Shown here piece after piece: positions 1 through 6,750 of a DNA stretch of 8,594 bases (position 1 is the first letter of the stretch; each line of letters starts with the position of its first letter). The notes beneath the pieces were generated by a model. It saw only the letters and a program-made list of their open reading frames with translations. It had not been told where the DNA came from and did no database searches. Source of the stretch: Sedimentibacter sp. Its GTDB lineage: Bacteria > Bacillota > Clostridia > Tissierellales > Sedimentibacteraceae. The translations under genes were made by a program, and so were the position numbers. The stretch lies in assembly GCA_029256005.1 (NCBI GenBank), contig JAQSYS010000059.1, positions 1-8,594 on the forward strand. Reading direction: 5' to 3'.

Positions 1-117
1 GGGCTTGTTTTATTTCTTTTCTACGGAATAATCAGAAACGCTGTAGAAGCAGGAACATACAATGCACTTGTGAAGTTTGATAAATATAAACAAAATCAAG
101 ATGATAAGGTTGAATAA
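1..117 (+). CDS. C-terminal end of a small membrane protein (5' partial)
   Basis: Frame 1 is open from the first base to a TAA at 115-117 and gives 38 residues. It begins with a hydrophobic stretch (GLVLFLFYGII) and continues into a polar, charged tail ending QNQDDKVE. This looks like the last membrane helix and cytoplasmic tail of a membrane protein whose start lies outside the window. Only 13 bases separate its stop from the start of the GH18 gene, and no hairpin lies between them, so the two are probably co-transcribed. The fragment is too short to name a family. Its ending, a membrane helix followed by an RNAV...G amphipathic tail, is common in small uncharacterised Firmicute membrane proteins. 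Confidence 0.6.
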   Translation, partial: GLVLFLFYGIIRNAVEAGTYNALVKFDKYKQNQDDKVE

Positions 118-120
118 ACG

Positions 121-126
121 GGAGGA
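121..126 (+). promoter_or_regulatory. Ribosome binding site that fixes the GH18 gene start
   Basis: GGAGGA lies five bases before the ATG at 131. The open frame reaches back to a TTG at 77, but that codon has no Shine-Dalgarno site and lies inside the upstream coding region. The protein from 131 begins directly with a classical signal peptide, so 131 is the start. Confidence 0.9.
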
Positions 127-130
127 ATAT

Positions 131-1516
131 ATGAAAATAAAAAAGTTATTATTTTTTATATTAACTGGTTTGCTAATTACTGTTTTATCAATAACAGCAT
201 TTGCAACGGAATACATAGAACAGGAAAACAAAGGAGAATTTAAGGTAATTGGTTATTATTCAGGGGATTTGTTTAATGAACCCTTGGAAAATTTGCAGAC
301 AGATAAATTAACTCACGTAATTTATGCTTTTTTAATACCACAAAGAGATGGTTCTCTGGTTGAATTTAATAAGCCAGAACAATTGAAAGAGCTTGTAGTT
401 CAAGCTCACAATGATGGCGCGAAAGTTTTTATAGCTGTCGGTGGGTGGTCATATGAGGGAGTTCCGCTTCAGCCTGTTTTTGAAGAGGTTGCTGCATCTG
501 ATGAAACAAGAAAACTATTGATTGAAAATATCTGCGCTTTCGTAGATGAATATAATTTAGACGGCGTTGAGGTTGATTGGGAGCATCCAAACAAAGATTC
601 AATTGCAAATTATGAGAAGCTTGTTGTTGAATTAAGCGAAGCATTAAAACTTAAAAATAAGGAGCTGACAGCAGCTCTTAACGGTGCATGGGCAAAGACA
701 GCAGGACCAGAGCCATCAATGGTATTGACACAAAAATGCCTTGATTGCTTCAGCTTTATAAATGTAATGGCATATGATATTAATGATACTGATCACAGCC
801 CTGTTTGGTTTACTGAAACGTCCATAGATTACTGGTTGAACAGGGGAGTTCCTGCTGAAGATATTGCTATTGGCATGCCTCTTTATTCTCGACCTAGCTG
901 GATGCAATACAGACATTTAGTTGCTTTAAATCCGGAATATGCCTTTGTGGATTACGCTCCAACTACACCATTGGAATCATATTACAATGGAATGAATACA
1001 TTTAGGGAAAAGACAAAAATAGCACTATCAAAGGCTGGAGGAGTAATGCTGTTTGATGTCAATGAAGACACCAATGACGAATATAGCATAGTTTCAATGA
1101 TTGATAATCTCCTCAAAAGAACTAAAAACTTATCAAAGGATGAATTAAGTAAATTTGTAACTGTTGTTCTAGAAAATAATGAATTAGTGTTTATAGAGGA
1201 TGAAGGCTATGGAGTACCATTTATAAATAATGATGACAGGACAATGATTCCGCTTAGAAAGCCATTAGAAGCAATAGGGGCTGAGGTCGACTATGATAAT
1301 ATTAAACGTGTTGTAACAGCAGTAAAAGGTAATATTATTGTAAAGGTACCAGTAGATAGGAATGTTATATATGTTAATGAACAGGAAATTGAAATTGATA
1401 CAGAAGCAATATTAAAAGACAACAGGACATATATTCCTCTTAGAGCTGTCATGGAGGCATTTGGATATAAATTAGATTGGCACAACAACAGTAGGACAGT
1501 CATTTTATCAAATTAG
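131..1516 (+). CDS. Secreted GH18 glycosidase (chitinase-like) with C-terminal stalk domain
   Basis: This 461-residue protein should hydrolyse beta-1,4 bonds next to N-acetylglucosamine (chitin, chito-oligosaccharides or peptidoglycan-like glycans) outside the cell. Residues 1-25 form a signal peptide with a basic start, a hydrophobic core and an AFA cleavage site. Residues about 39-333 form the GH18 barrel. Visible motifs are AVGGW at 102-106, the active-site strand DGVEVDWEHP at 144-153 with acid/base Glu151, MAYD at 213-216 and the last strand GGVMLFD at 303-309. Residues about 345-461 match the copper-amine-oxidase N-terminal-like stalk domain of clostridial surface proteins, with two RTxIPLR repeats at 370-376 and 432-438, each followed by an LxAxG and D/W motif. 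Two departures from the consensus are seen: the middle Asp of DxxDxDxE is Glu147, and the Trp usual on the last strand is Phe308. The family call is firm. The exact substrate is not visible, and there is no chitin-binding or LysM module. Confidence 0.93.
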   Translation: MKIKKLLFFILTGLLITVLSITAFATEYIEQENKGEFKVIGYYSGDLFNEPLENLQTDKLTHVIYAFLIPQRDGSLVEFNKPEQLKELVVQAHNDGAKVFIAVGGWSYEGVPLQPVFEEVAASDETRKLLIENICAFVDEYNLDGVEVDWEHPNKDSIANYEKLVVELSEALKLKNKELTAALNGAWAKTAGPEPSMVLTQKCLDCFSFINVMAYDINDTDHSPVWFTETSIDYWLNRGVPAEDIAIGMPLYSRPSWMQYRHLVALNPEYAFVDYAPTTPLESYYNGMNTFREKTKIALSKAGGVMLFDVNEDTNDEYSIVSMIDNLLKRTKNLSKDELSKFVTVVLENNELVFIEDEGYGVPFINNDDRTMIPLRKPLEAIGAEVDYDNIKRVVTAVKGNIIVKVPVDRNVIYVNEQEIEIDTEAILKDNRTYIPLRAVMEAFGYKLDWHNNSRTVILSN

Positions 1517-1569
1517 CAAAGAAAAATATTGAGGACGGAGCTTTTTACAATTATGTATTGGGTTGATAT

Positions 1570-1938
1570 ATGAAAATAATAAAGAAATATATAATATTAT
1601 TGATGTTATTAATATGCATCTCAGCAACTGCCATGTATAAGGATGTTATATTCCAAGAGGGCAATCCTCTGCCCATAATTAATGGTATGCTTAAATTAAA
1701 TGATGATAATACATATGTTGTAATAGGCAAGAATCCAACTGTATATTTGACAAAGACTGATAATAAAGATGAACTGTTTAAATTTATTGAAAAAGAATAT
1801 GATGTTAAATTCAAAGAACAGCTTGGTTCTGGTCATTTATTCGAGGCAGAAAGTACTAGGTTTATCTTAACATCAAAGCAGTATTCAAGATTTTATCAAA
1901 TCTGGCGATTAAGTTTAGTAGCAGATAAGTTGCAATAA
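1570..1938 (+). CDS. Small exported or membrane-anchored protein, unrecognised
   Basis: This 122-residue protein starts with a basic segment (KIIKK) and a hydrophobic core at residues 7-18, followed by an ATA at 19-21 that could be a signal peptidase I site. A Cys at 16 is preceded by LLI, which is a poor lipobox, so I do not call it a lipoprotein. The rest is a compact soluble domain of about 100 residues, with KDVIFQEGNPLPI near its start, a KFKEQLGSGHLFE segment in the middle and an aromatic SRFYQIW segment near the end. I do not recognise a named family. The ribosome binding site (GGGTTGAT) is weak. The next gene starts 16 bases after the stop, so the two probably share a transcript and perhaps a cell-envelope role. 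Confidence 0.7.
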   Translation: MKIIKKYIILLMLLICISATAMYKDVIFQEGNPLPIINGMLKLNDDNTYVVIGKNPTVYLTKTDNKDELFKFIEKEYDVKFKEQLGSGHLFEAESTRFILTSKQYSRFYQIWRLSLVADKLQ

Positions 1939-1954
1939 TAAAATAGAGGATGCT

Positions 1955-2527
1955 ATGAAGACACAAAAATATAAAAGAGTAATTGTTTTTGTAAGTATAT
2001 TTTTTATATGGTTTATAGCTCATATTTTAATTGTCACTTTTGATGGATTAAAAGATGAATTAGATTTTTCTGATGTAGCAGTAGTATTAGGGAATAAGGT
2101 AGAATTAAGCGGTGAACCATCTGAGAGATTAAAAGGAAGATTAAATAAGACAATTGAATTATATGAGAAAGGTTATTTTGAACACATTATTGTTAGTGGA
2201 GGAATTGGAAAAGAAGGTTATGATGAAGCTGAAGTAATGAAGATTTATTTAGTAGAAAAAGGAATTCAAGAAGATAAAATATTAGTGGATAGTGTGGGCT
2301 ATAATTCTCTAATGACAGCACAGAATGCAAAATCTATTATGAATACTATGAACTTTGACAGTATAACCATTATTACACAGTTTTATCATATATCTAGAAC
2401 AAAGCTAGCATTTAAAAAGATGGACATTGAAAATGTTCAGTCAGCTCATGCAGACTATTTTGAGTTAAGAGATATCTACTCTTTGGTAAGAGAGTTTATT
2501 GCATATTACAAATATTTGTTCATATGA
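1955..2527 (+). CDS. SanA/YdcF/ElyC-type DUF218 membrane protein
   Basis: This is a 190-residue protein with one N-terminal membrane helix (about residues 8-28) and a DUF218 domain. Family hallmarks are AVVLGN at 42-47, the following ERLKGRL segment, IIVSGG ending at Gly83, a DSVGYNS segment, and FYHISR with His145 and Arg148. E. coli SanA is linked to vancomycin sensitivity and envelope barrier function, and ElyC to peptidoglycan and lipid-carrier homeostasis. The biochemical reaction of this family is not settled. The topology predicted from the sequence is a short cytoplasmic start with the DUF218 domain outside. AGAGGA at 1945-1950 sets the ATG at 1955. It follows the small exported protein after 16 bases and is the last gene before a hairpin, which fits an envelope-related operon. 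Length is normal for a SanA-type member. Confidence 0.88.
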   Translation: MKTQKYKRVIVFVSIFFIWFIAHILIVTFDGLKDELDFSDVAVVLGNKVELSGEPSERLKGRLNKTIELYEKGYFEHIIVSGGIGKEGYDEAEVMKIYLVEKGIQEDKILVDSVGYNSLMTAQNAKSIMNTMNFDSITIITQFYHISRTKLAFKKMDIENVQSAHADYFELRDIYSLVREFIAYYKYLFI

Positions 2528-2539
2528 AATCTAAAGAAT

Positions 2540-2560
2540 AACCTCTTAAAAGGGGTTTTT
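2540..2560 (+). terminator. Probable weak intrinsic terminator after the DUF218 gene
   Basis: AACCTCT at 2540-2546 pairs with AGGGGTT at 2551-2557, giving seven pairs including one T-G, around a TAAA loop. The run of T at 2556-2560 follows, but two of its bases also belong to the stem. The free U tail is short, so termination may be partial. Confidence 0.55.
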
Positions 2561-2587
2561 AACAAATTAGTCATTGAAGTTTAATAT
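2559..2587 (+). promoter_or_regulatory. Candidate sigma-A promoter for the propeller gene pair
   Basis: TTAACA at 2559-2564 matches the -35 consensus at five of six positions and lies 17 bases before TAATAT at 2582-2587, which matches the -10 at four of six. It sits directly after the hairpin of the previous unit and would give a leader of about 45 bases. In such AT-rich DNA a chance match is possible. Confidence 0.4.
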
Positions 2588-2638
2588 GAAGACGGGGAAA
2601 TTCATAGTAAAGAGATTTGGAAATATTAGGGGGATAAT

Positions 2639-4120
2639 ATGAATGGAATAATATTAAAAATTGCAATAATTTTGATTGCTTATATAATATTTCTGATAGT
2701 AATGGATATTAAATATAAAAACTTTATACCTGAAATTAATTACAATATAATATCCATTGCTATATATTGTTTTATTATTATGGATGCTATAGATAATTTT
2801 AATGATTTAATAAATGAACCAGTAATTCTGATTTTAGTTTTGATAGTTATAATTGCAACATTATTGCGAAAAAATAAGTTTTATAATTTTAAAGGTATTG
2901 ATAAAAAACTTATAAAAGAAAAAGAAAATGATATTTTAGATATTATTAACCAATTCAAAAATAGTCTTGAAGGTGAATCAGATATAACACTTGCAAACAA
3001 TAGATTAGTTTTTGAAAAGGTCAGTAAAACACAAGTTCATGAATGCCTGTCATTAATAGGAAACTATCTAGATGAAAACAGAATAAAGCACGCGTTTAAA
3101 GATTACCTGCATTATTACACAAAGACAATAATATTGCCTATAATTATTACAATTGCTGCTATATACATAGTAATAAAAGCTATTAACTACGAACCTCCTA
3201 TTTCAATAACTGAACAAATAAAAATTGTTGATGAATTTGTAATAGGCAACAATGAAGGTAATATTAACAATTATGGTTTGGCAGCAGAAACAGATGAAGC
3301 GATTTATTATGCAAAAGACTTTATGCTATATAAATCAGATAAAAATCTTGAAAAGGAGACACTTTTAGTAGAACAGCCAGTTAATAATGGCAAGGATACA
3401 ATAAATGTAGTTGATGAGTGGATATTTTTTAGGGAAGGTAAGAAAATTAGAAGAGTACGTACAGATGGAACAAATATTGAAACGATTTACAATGGATATT
3501 CTATGCACATGCAGGTTGTGGGTAATTGGATTTATTTCATTAGTTTAAGTGATGATAGTAAAATATGCAAAATTGATGTGAATGGACAGAATAAACAATT
3601 TCTAAGTGAAAAAGAAGAAATTGATGATATGGCAGTTTATAACGAAACAATTTATTATAGTTATGAAGATAAGGAAAATACATATTTAGAGTCTATGAAT
3701 TTAAATGAAACCGGCCAACAATTTATATCTAACATTAAAACAAGAAGTATGATTGTTGATGAAGACTATATTTATTATATAGATGATGTTGAAGATAGAC
3801 TAAACCGATTTGATTTAGAAAATAAAACACAAGAAAAATTATCAAACGAACAAATATTGAAATTCGTAAAAGATGAAAAATACATATTTTATACTATTAA
3901 AGACCCTGATAGTTCATATTGGGGATTTAAGGGCTTATATAGAATGAATGTTGACGGGAGCAATGTAGTGACTTTAGATGGTGATAACTATCTAGACGAA
4001 CAGGGTATTGGTATTACAGAAAATTATATTTTTTATGTTTCTACAGAGGGCAAATCTCATCCTAGTATGAAAATAGTTGATAAAAACGGAAAAAGTATAA
4101 TTGGGGGGAAAGTGCATTGA
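2639..4120 (+). CDS. Four-helix membrane protein with seven-repeat DUF5050-like beta-propeller
   Basis: This 493-residue protein has membrane helices at about residues 4-22, 34-51, 61-77 and 166-184, with a charged cytoplasmic loop at 78-165. Positive charges after helices 1 and 3 place residues 185-493 outside the cell. That part carries seven copies of an [A/W/T/Y]-I-[Y/F]-[Y/F] strand, whose Ile lies at 222, 262, 298, 338, 378, 416 and 464. This is a spacing of about 40 residues, and several copies are followed by a charged turn such as RTDGTN, DVNGQN or NVDGSN. The pattern is typical of DUF5050-type propellers of Firmicutes, usually read as binding or sensing modules; no catalytic residues are evident. 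A strong GGGGGAT site precedes the ATG. The stop codon overlaps the start of the next gene. The function is unknown; a surface sensor or a complex with the downstream protein is inference. Confidence 0.85.
   Translation: MNGIILKIAIILIAYIIFLIVMDIKYKNFIPEINYNIISIAIYCFIIMDAIDNFNDLINEPVILILVLIVIIATLLRKNKFYNFKGIDKKLIKEKENDILDIINQFKNSLEGESDITLANNRLVFEKVSKTQVHECLSLIGNYLDENRIKHAFKDYLHYYTKTIILPIIITIAAIYIVIKAINYEPPISITEQIKIVDEFVIGNNEGNINNYGLAAETDEAIYYAKDFMLYKSDKNLEKETLLVEQPVNNGKDTINVVDEWIFFREGKKIRRVRTDGTNIETIYNGYSMHMQVVGNWIYFISLSDDSKICKIDVNGQNKQFLSEKEEIDDMAVYNETIYYSYEDKENTYLESMNLNETGQQFISNIKTRSMIVDEDYIYYIDDVEDRLNRFDLENKTQEKLSNEQILKFVKDEKYIFYTIKDPDSSYWGFKGLYRMNVDGSNVVTLDGDNYLDEQGIGITENYIFYVSTEGKSHPSMKIVDKNGKSIIGGKVH
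4103..4119 (+). promoter_or_regulatory. Poly-G ribosome binding site and TTG start of the coupled gene
   Basis: GGGGGG at 4103-4108 lies eight bases before a TTG at 4117-4119. That TTG shares the four bases TTGA with the TGA stop of the preceding gene. No ATG or GTG in this frame lies near the site, so translation is probably re-initiated at TTG by ribosomes finishing the propeller gene. Confidence 0.75.
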
Positions 4121-4863
4121 CTTTTGAAAAAATCAAGCAGCTTAAACAGAACATATTAATAAAAAGATTATTTTTTGTACTGTTAATAGTCGTAATTTTT
4201 TTATATTTAAAGTTATTTTTTAGTACTGGTGTGTACTACGATGATTCATTTTTGAAAAAAGTTAACTTATCAAATGAAACTCAGTATATTGGAAAAAGTA
4301 AAAAAGGAGATATTCAAATTACTGTCAAAGGATGGGCAAATGTTAAAAGAGAGAGCTCGGCAGAAGTAATCTTTAATCTTCCTAATAATATTTATGAACA
4401 TTATACCGTTAATTTCAGTGATGAAGAAGAATATTTTCTTGGAAATGTGGAAATAAAGAATGAAAATACTAATGTAATTTTTACAGGTAAATATTATCAG
4501 GGAAGTATGTTTTTATATGATATGAACAATGAACCTATAATTGAAGGATTGACTTTTTCAGTATCAAATGGTAATAATGAAGTAATATATGATAATAATT
4601 ACAGGATACCACTTATAAGCATAGTACATTTTGCTCTTCATGAAAATGAAACAATTAGGGGTAATGGAGCAATGTTACTTGCTGCTGTGATATTGATTTT
4701 TTTTACATTCATTGATTTTAAATATCCTTTGTTTTTCTTTGAACTTAGACATTCTTTCGAAGTTGAAGACCCAAAACCAACTGAATTTTATATAACTATG
4801 CAGAGACTGAGTTGGGGTATAAATTCAACGATAGTCTTGGTGTTGCTAATAATGGCAATATAA
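4117..4863 (+). CDS. Membrane protein with external beta-rich domain and C-terminal two-helix module
   Basis: This 248-residue protein starts with a basic cytoplasmic segment (KIKQLKQ...KR), followed by a membrane helix at about 18-35. Residues 36-182 are polar and alternate in the manner of beta strands, and should lie outside the cell. A second helix at about 184-199 is followed by a cytoplasmic linker with FFFELRHSFEVEDPKPTEF, then a third helix at about 230-248 that ends the protein. The C-terminal part, two helices around a DPxPTEFYxxxQR linker, resembles the small DUF6199-type module; I base this on pattern alone. Translation starts at TTG and overlaps the propeller gene by four bases. 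Tight coupling of two proteins that both expose a large domain suggests that they act as a complex. No enzymatic motif is visible. Confidence 0.78.
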   Translation: MTFEKIKQLKQNILIKRLFFVLLIVVIFLYLKLFFSTGVYYDDSFLKKVNLSNETQYIGKSKKGDIQITVKGWANVKRESSAEVIFNLPNNIYEHYTVNFSDEEEYFLGNVEIKNENTNVIFTGKYYQGSMFLYDMNNEPIIEGLTFSVSNGNNEVIYDNNYRIPLISIVHFALHENETIRGNGAMLLAAVILIFFTFIDFKYPLFFFELRHSFEVEDPKPTEFYITMQRLSWGINSTIVLVLLIMAI

Positions 4864-4864
4864 T
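4837..4864 (+). promoter_or_regulatory. Candidate promoter for the enzyme cassette
   Basis: A perfect -10 TATAAT at 4859-4864 overlaps the stop codon of the preceding gene. TTGGTG at 4837-4842 lies 16 bases upstream and matches the -35 only in its TTG. It would give a leader of roughly 45 bases to the ATG at 4917. There is no terminator between the two genes, so read-through from the propeller pair is also possible. Confidence 0.35.
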
Positions 4865-4916
4865 GAATGTGAAAAAAATGAGTTTAAATACAAAAAATAA
4901 ATAAGCGAGGAATTTT

Positions 4917-5678
4917 ATGGAAGATAATCAATATATGAAAAACAAAATACAATCTAACAGACTATTTATGAAAAGCGCCTTTGCAGATGACGAATTTGAA
5001 TCAGACCAGCAAAAGCAGCTTCCACAGCCACCTTTGACAAAGGCAGCTTCTAGCAATAACATAACTAAATTAACTATGGATTTTTCTTCAGTGATTAGAG
5101 AAACAGATTATTTAACATTAATACAGCAAAGAAAAAGTCATAGGGTTTATAAAAATGAAAGCATATCTCTTGACCAACTATCATTCCTATTGTGGACTAC
5201 TCAGGGTATTAAAGAAATTCGTGGAAATAATTATGCAACTATTAGACCAGTGCCATCAGGAGGAGCTAGACATTCATTTGAGACATATCTGGCGGTACTA
5301 AATGTTGAAGGGTTAGAAAAAGGAATTTATCATTACCTCCCTATGGAACATTCAATAGAATTTATTGCTAAGGTTGATAACATGGAAAATATAATTTCTG
5401 ATAGTCTGTGCGAACAAAAATTTGCAGCAAAATCTGCTGTAGTTTTTTATTACAGTGCAGTTCCATATAGAAGCGAATGGAGATATCTCACTGAATCACA
5501 TAAAGTAATGTTAATTGATGCTGGCCATGTAATGCAGAATTTATATTTAAGCTGTGGTGCTATAGGCTGTGGAACATGTGCCATTGCAGCCTTCAATCAA
5601 GAAATAGCAGATAATTTGCTTAAGCTTGATGGAAAAGAAGAGTTTGTAATATATGCAGCACCTGTTGGAGCTGTATAA
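4917..5678 (+). CDS. SagB-type FMN-dependent oxidoreductase (nitroreductase fold), stand-alone
   Basis: This 253-residue protein belongs to the SagB/ThcOx branch of the nitroreductase superfamily. Members bind FMN; those in thiazole/oxazole-modified peptide clusters oxidise azolines to azoles, but many stand-alone members have no known substrate. Visible hallmarks are the N-terminal SDQQKQLPQPPL-type segment, the FMN-phosphate motif RKSHR at 72-76, PSGGARH at 113-119, EWRY at 187-190 followed by DAGHVMQNLYL, GCGTC at 217-221 and a closing PVG. The length is that of the short single-domain form. The ribosome binding site is CGAGGA at 4906-4911. No YcaO cyclodehydratase, SagC-like partner or precursor peptide lies in the window, so an azole-forming role is not supported here. 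It is followed after 14 bases by the S66 peptidase gene. A small-molecule reductase or dehydrogenase is the cautious call. Confidence 0.88.
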   Translation: MEDNQYMKNKIQSNRLFMKSAFADDEFESDQQKQLPQPPLTKAASSNNITKLTMDFSSVIRETDYLTLIQQRKSHRVYKNESISLDQLSFLLWTTQGIKEIRGNNYATIRPVPSGGARHSFETYLAVLNVEGLEKGIYHYLPMEHSIEFIAKVDNMENIISDSLCEQKFAAKSAVVFYYSAVPYRSEWRYLTESHKVMLIDAGHVMQNLYLSCGAIGCGTCAIAAFNQEIADNLLKLDGKEEFVIYAAPVGAV

Positions 5679-5692
5679 TAAGGGGTGATAAC

Positions 5693-6733
5693 ATGTCTTT
5701 AGAATTAATAAAACCAAAAAAATTAAATAAAGGTAGTAAGGTTGCAACCGTTAGCTTATCTTGGGGCGGTGCAGGTGATGAAGAAATCTTATGGAGATAT
5801 TACCAAGGCAAGGAACGTTTAGAGAATCTATTCGGTCTAGAAGTGGTTGAAATGCCAAGTGCCCTGATGGGGTCAGAATATATTTATAATAATCCTAAGA
5901 AAAGAGCTGAGGATTTAATGGCTGCCTTTGTAGATAAGTCAATTAAAGGAATTTTCTCATGCATAGGTGGAGAAGAAAGCATAAGAATGCTTCCATACAT
6001 TGATTTTGATGTAATTAAGGATAACCCCAAAGTATTTATCGGATATTCTGATACAACCATAACTCACTTGATTTGCCTTAAAGCTGGGGTATCATCATTT
6101 TACGGAGCATCAGTGCTAAATGAATTCGCTGAAAATATCGAGATGCATGATTACACATTAAAACATATAAATAAGACTTTGTTTAGCAATGAAACAATAG
6201 GAGACATTAAAAGCTCTGAATACTGGACAAGCGAGTACCTGCCATGGCTCATAGAAAACAAACATATAAGAAGAAAAATGTCAAATAACACTGGTTATGA
6301 ACTTTTGCAGGGTAAGGGGAAAGTTCAAGGTCATTTAATAGGAGGATGTATAGAAGTCCTGGAAATGGCAAAACAAACCACTCTATGGCCTAAAGATAGT
6401 GATTGGGATGATACAATAATGTTTATTGAAACATCTGAAGATATGCCTGATCCTAGGTATGTTGAATACTGGCTAAGAAACTATGGAACCCAAGGTATAT
6501 TAAATAAGATTAATGGAATTATTTGGGGTAAGCCATATGATAATAAGTTTTATGAAGAATATAAGAATGTAATTAAAAAAGTTTTAAATGAATTTAGTTT
6601 AGGAAATCTTCCTGTTTTGTACAACATGAACTTTGGACATACTCAGCCTATGATTGTATTGCCTTATGGAGCAATGGCTGAAATTAACTGCGAAGAAAAG
6701 GGATTTTCTATACTTGAGAGCGGAGTAATATGA
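5693..6733 (+). CDS. S66 peptidase, MccF-like / LD-carboxypeptidase family
   Basis: This 346-residue cytoplasmic serine peptidase of family S66 has an intact Ser-Glu-His triad: Ser119 in GYSDTT, Glu246 in FIETSED and His316 in FGHTQP. S66 contains LdcA enzymes, which remove D-alanine from recycled muropeptide tetrapeptides, and MccF enzymes, which cut the bond between peptide and nucleotide in microcin C and give immunity. The length (LdcA is usually near 300, MccF near 345) and the Trp-rich loop before the second half (Trp178 and Trp185) favour the MccF-like branch, where a loop aromatic is known to contact the nucleobase. That assignment is by pattern and length. There is no signal peptide. 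GGGGTGAT precedes the ATG at 5693. It lies between the SagB-type gene and the ASCH gene with gaps of 14 and 17 bases, so it is operonic with both. Confidence 0.92.
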   Translation: MSLELIKPKKLNKGSKVATVSLSWGGAGDEEILWRYYQGKERLENLFGLEVVEMPSALMGSEYIYNNPKKRAEDLMAAFVDKSIKGIFSCIGGEESIRMLPYIDFDVIKDNPKVFIGYSDTTITHLICLKAGVSSFYGASVLNEFAENIEMHDYTLKHINKTLFSNETIGDIKSSEYWTSEYLPWLIENKHIRRKMSNNTGYELLQGKGKVQGHLIGGCIEVLEMAKQTTLWPKDSDWDDTIMFIETSEDMPDPRYVEYWLRNYGTQGILNKINGIIWGKPYDNKFYEEYKNVIKKVLNEFSLGNLPVLYNMNFGHTQPMIVLPYGAMAEINCEEKGFSILESGVI

Positions 6734-6750
6734 AATAAAGGAGAAGTAAT

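Noticed and set aside
77..130. Longer start (TTG at 77) for the GH18 gene
   Set aside because: It lacks a ribosome binding site, overlaps the upstream coding region and would bury the signal peptide. ATG 131 has GGAGGA at the right distance.
429..644. Open frame on the minus strand inside the GH18 gene
   Set aside because: It has no ribosome binding site and an unnatural composition rich in Gln, His and Arg. It mirrors the strongly coding + strand. The minus-strand frames at 10-231, 716-916, 1291-1503, 1551-1814, 5547-5747 and 6599-6799 are rejected for the same kind of reason.
1517..1569. Terminator or promoter between the GH18 gene and the small exported protein gene
   Set aside because: An A run and a T run are present but no GC stem joins them. 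TTGAGG at 1529 has only a poor -10 partner. Nothing here separates the two genes clearly.
4863..4904. Thirteen-codon frame (MNVKKMSLNTKNK) overlapping the stop of the membrane protein gene
   Set aside because: It is lysine- and asparagine-rich as expected by chance in AT-rich DNA, has no ribosome binding site, and lies where a promoter for the next gene is likelier.
5015..5050. Palindrome CCTTTGACAAAGG (5031-5043) flanked by a repeat of GCAGCTTC
   Set aside because: It lies inside the SagB-type coding region with a one-base centre and the frame explains it as coding sequence. No promoter is near enough for it to be an operator.
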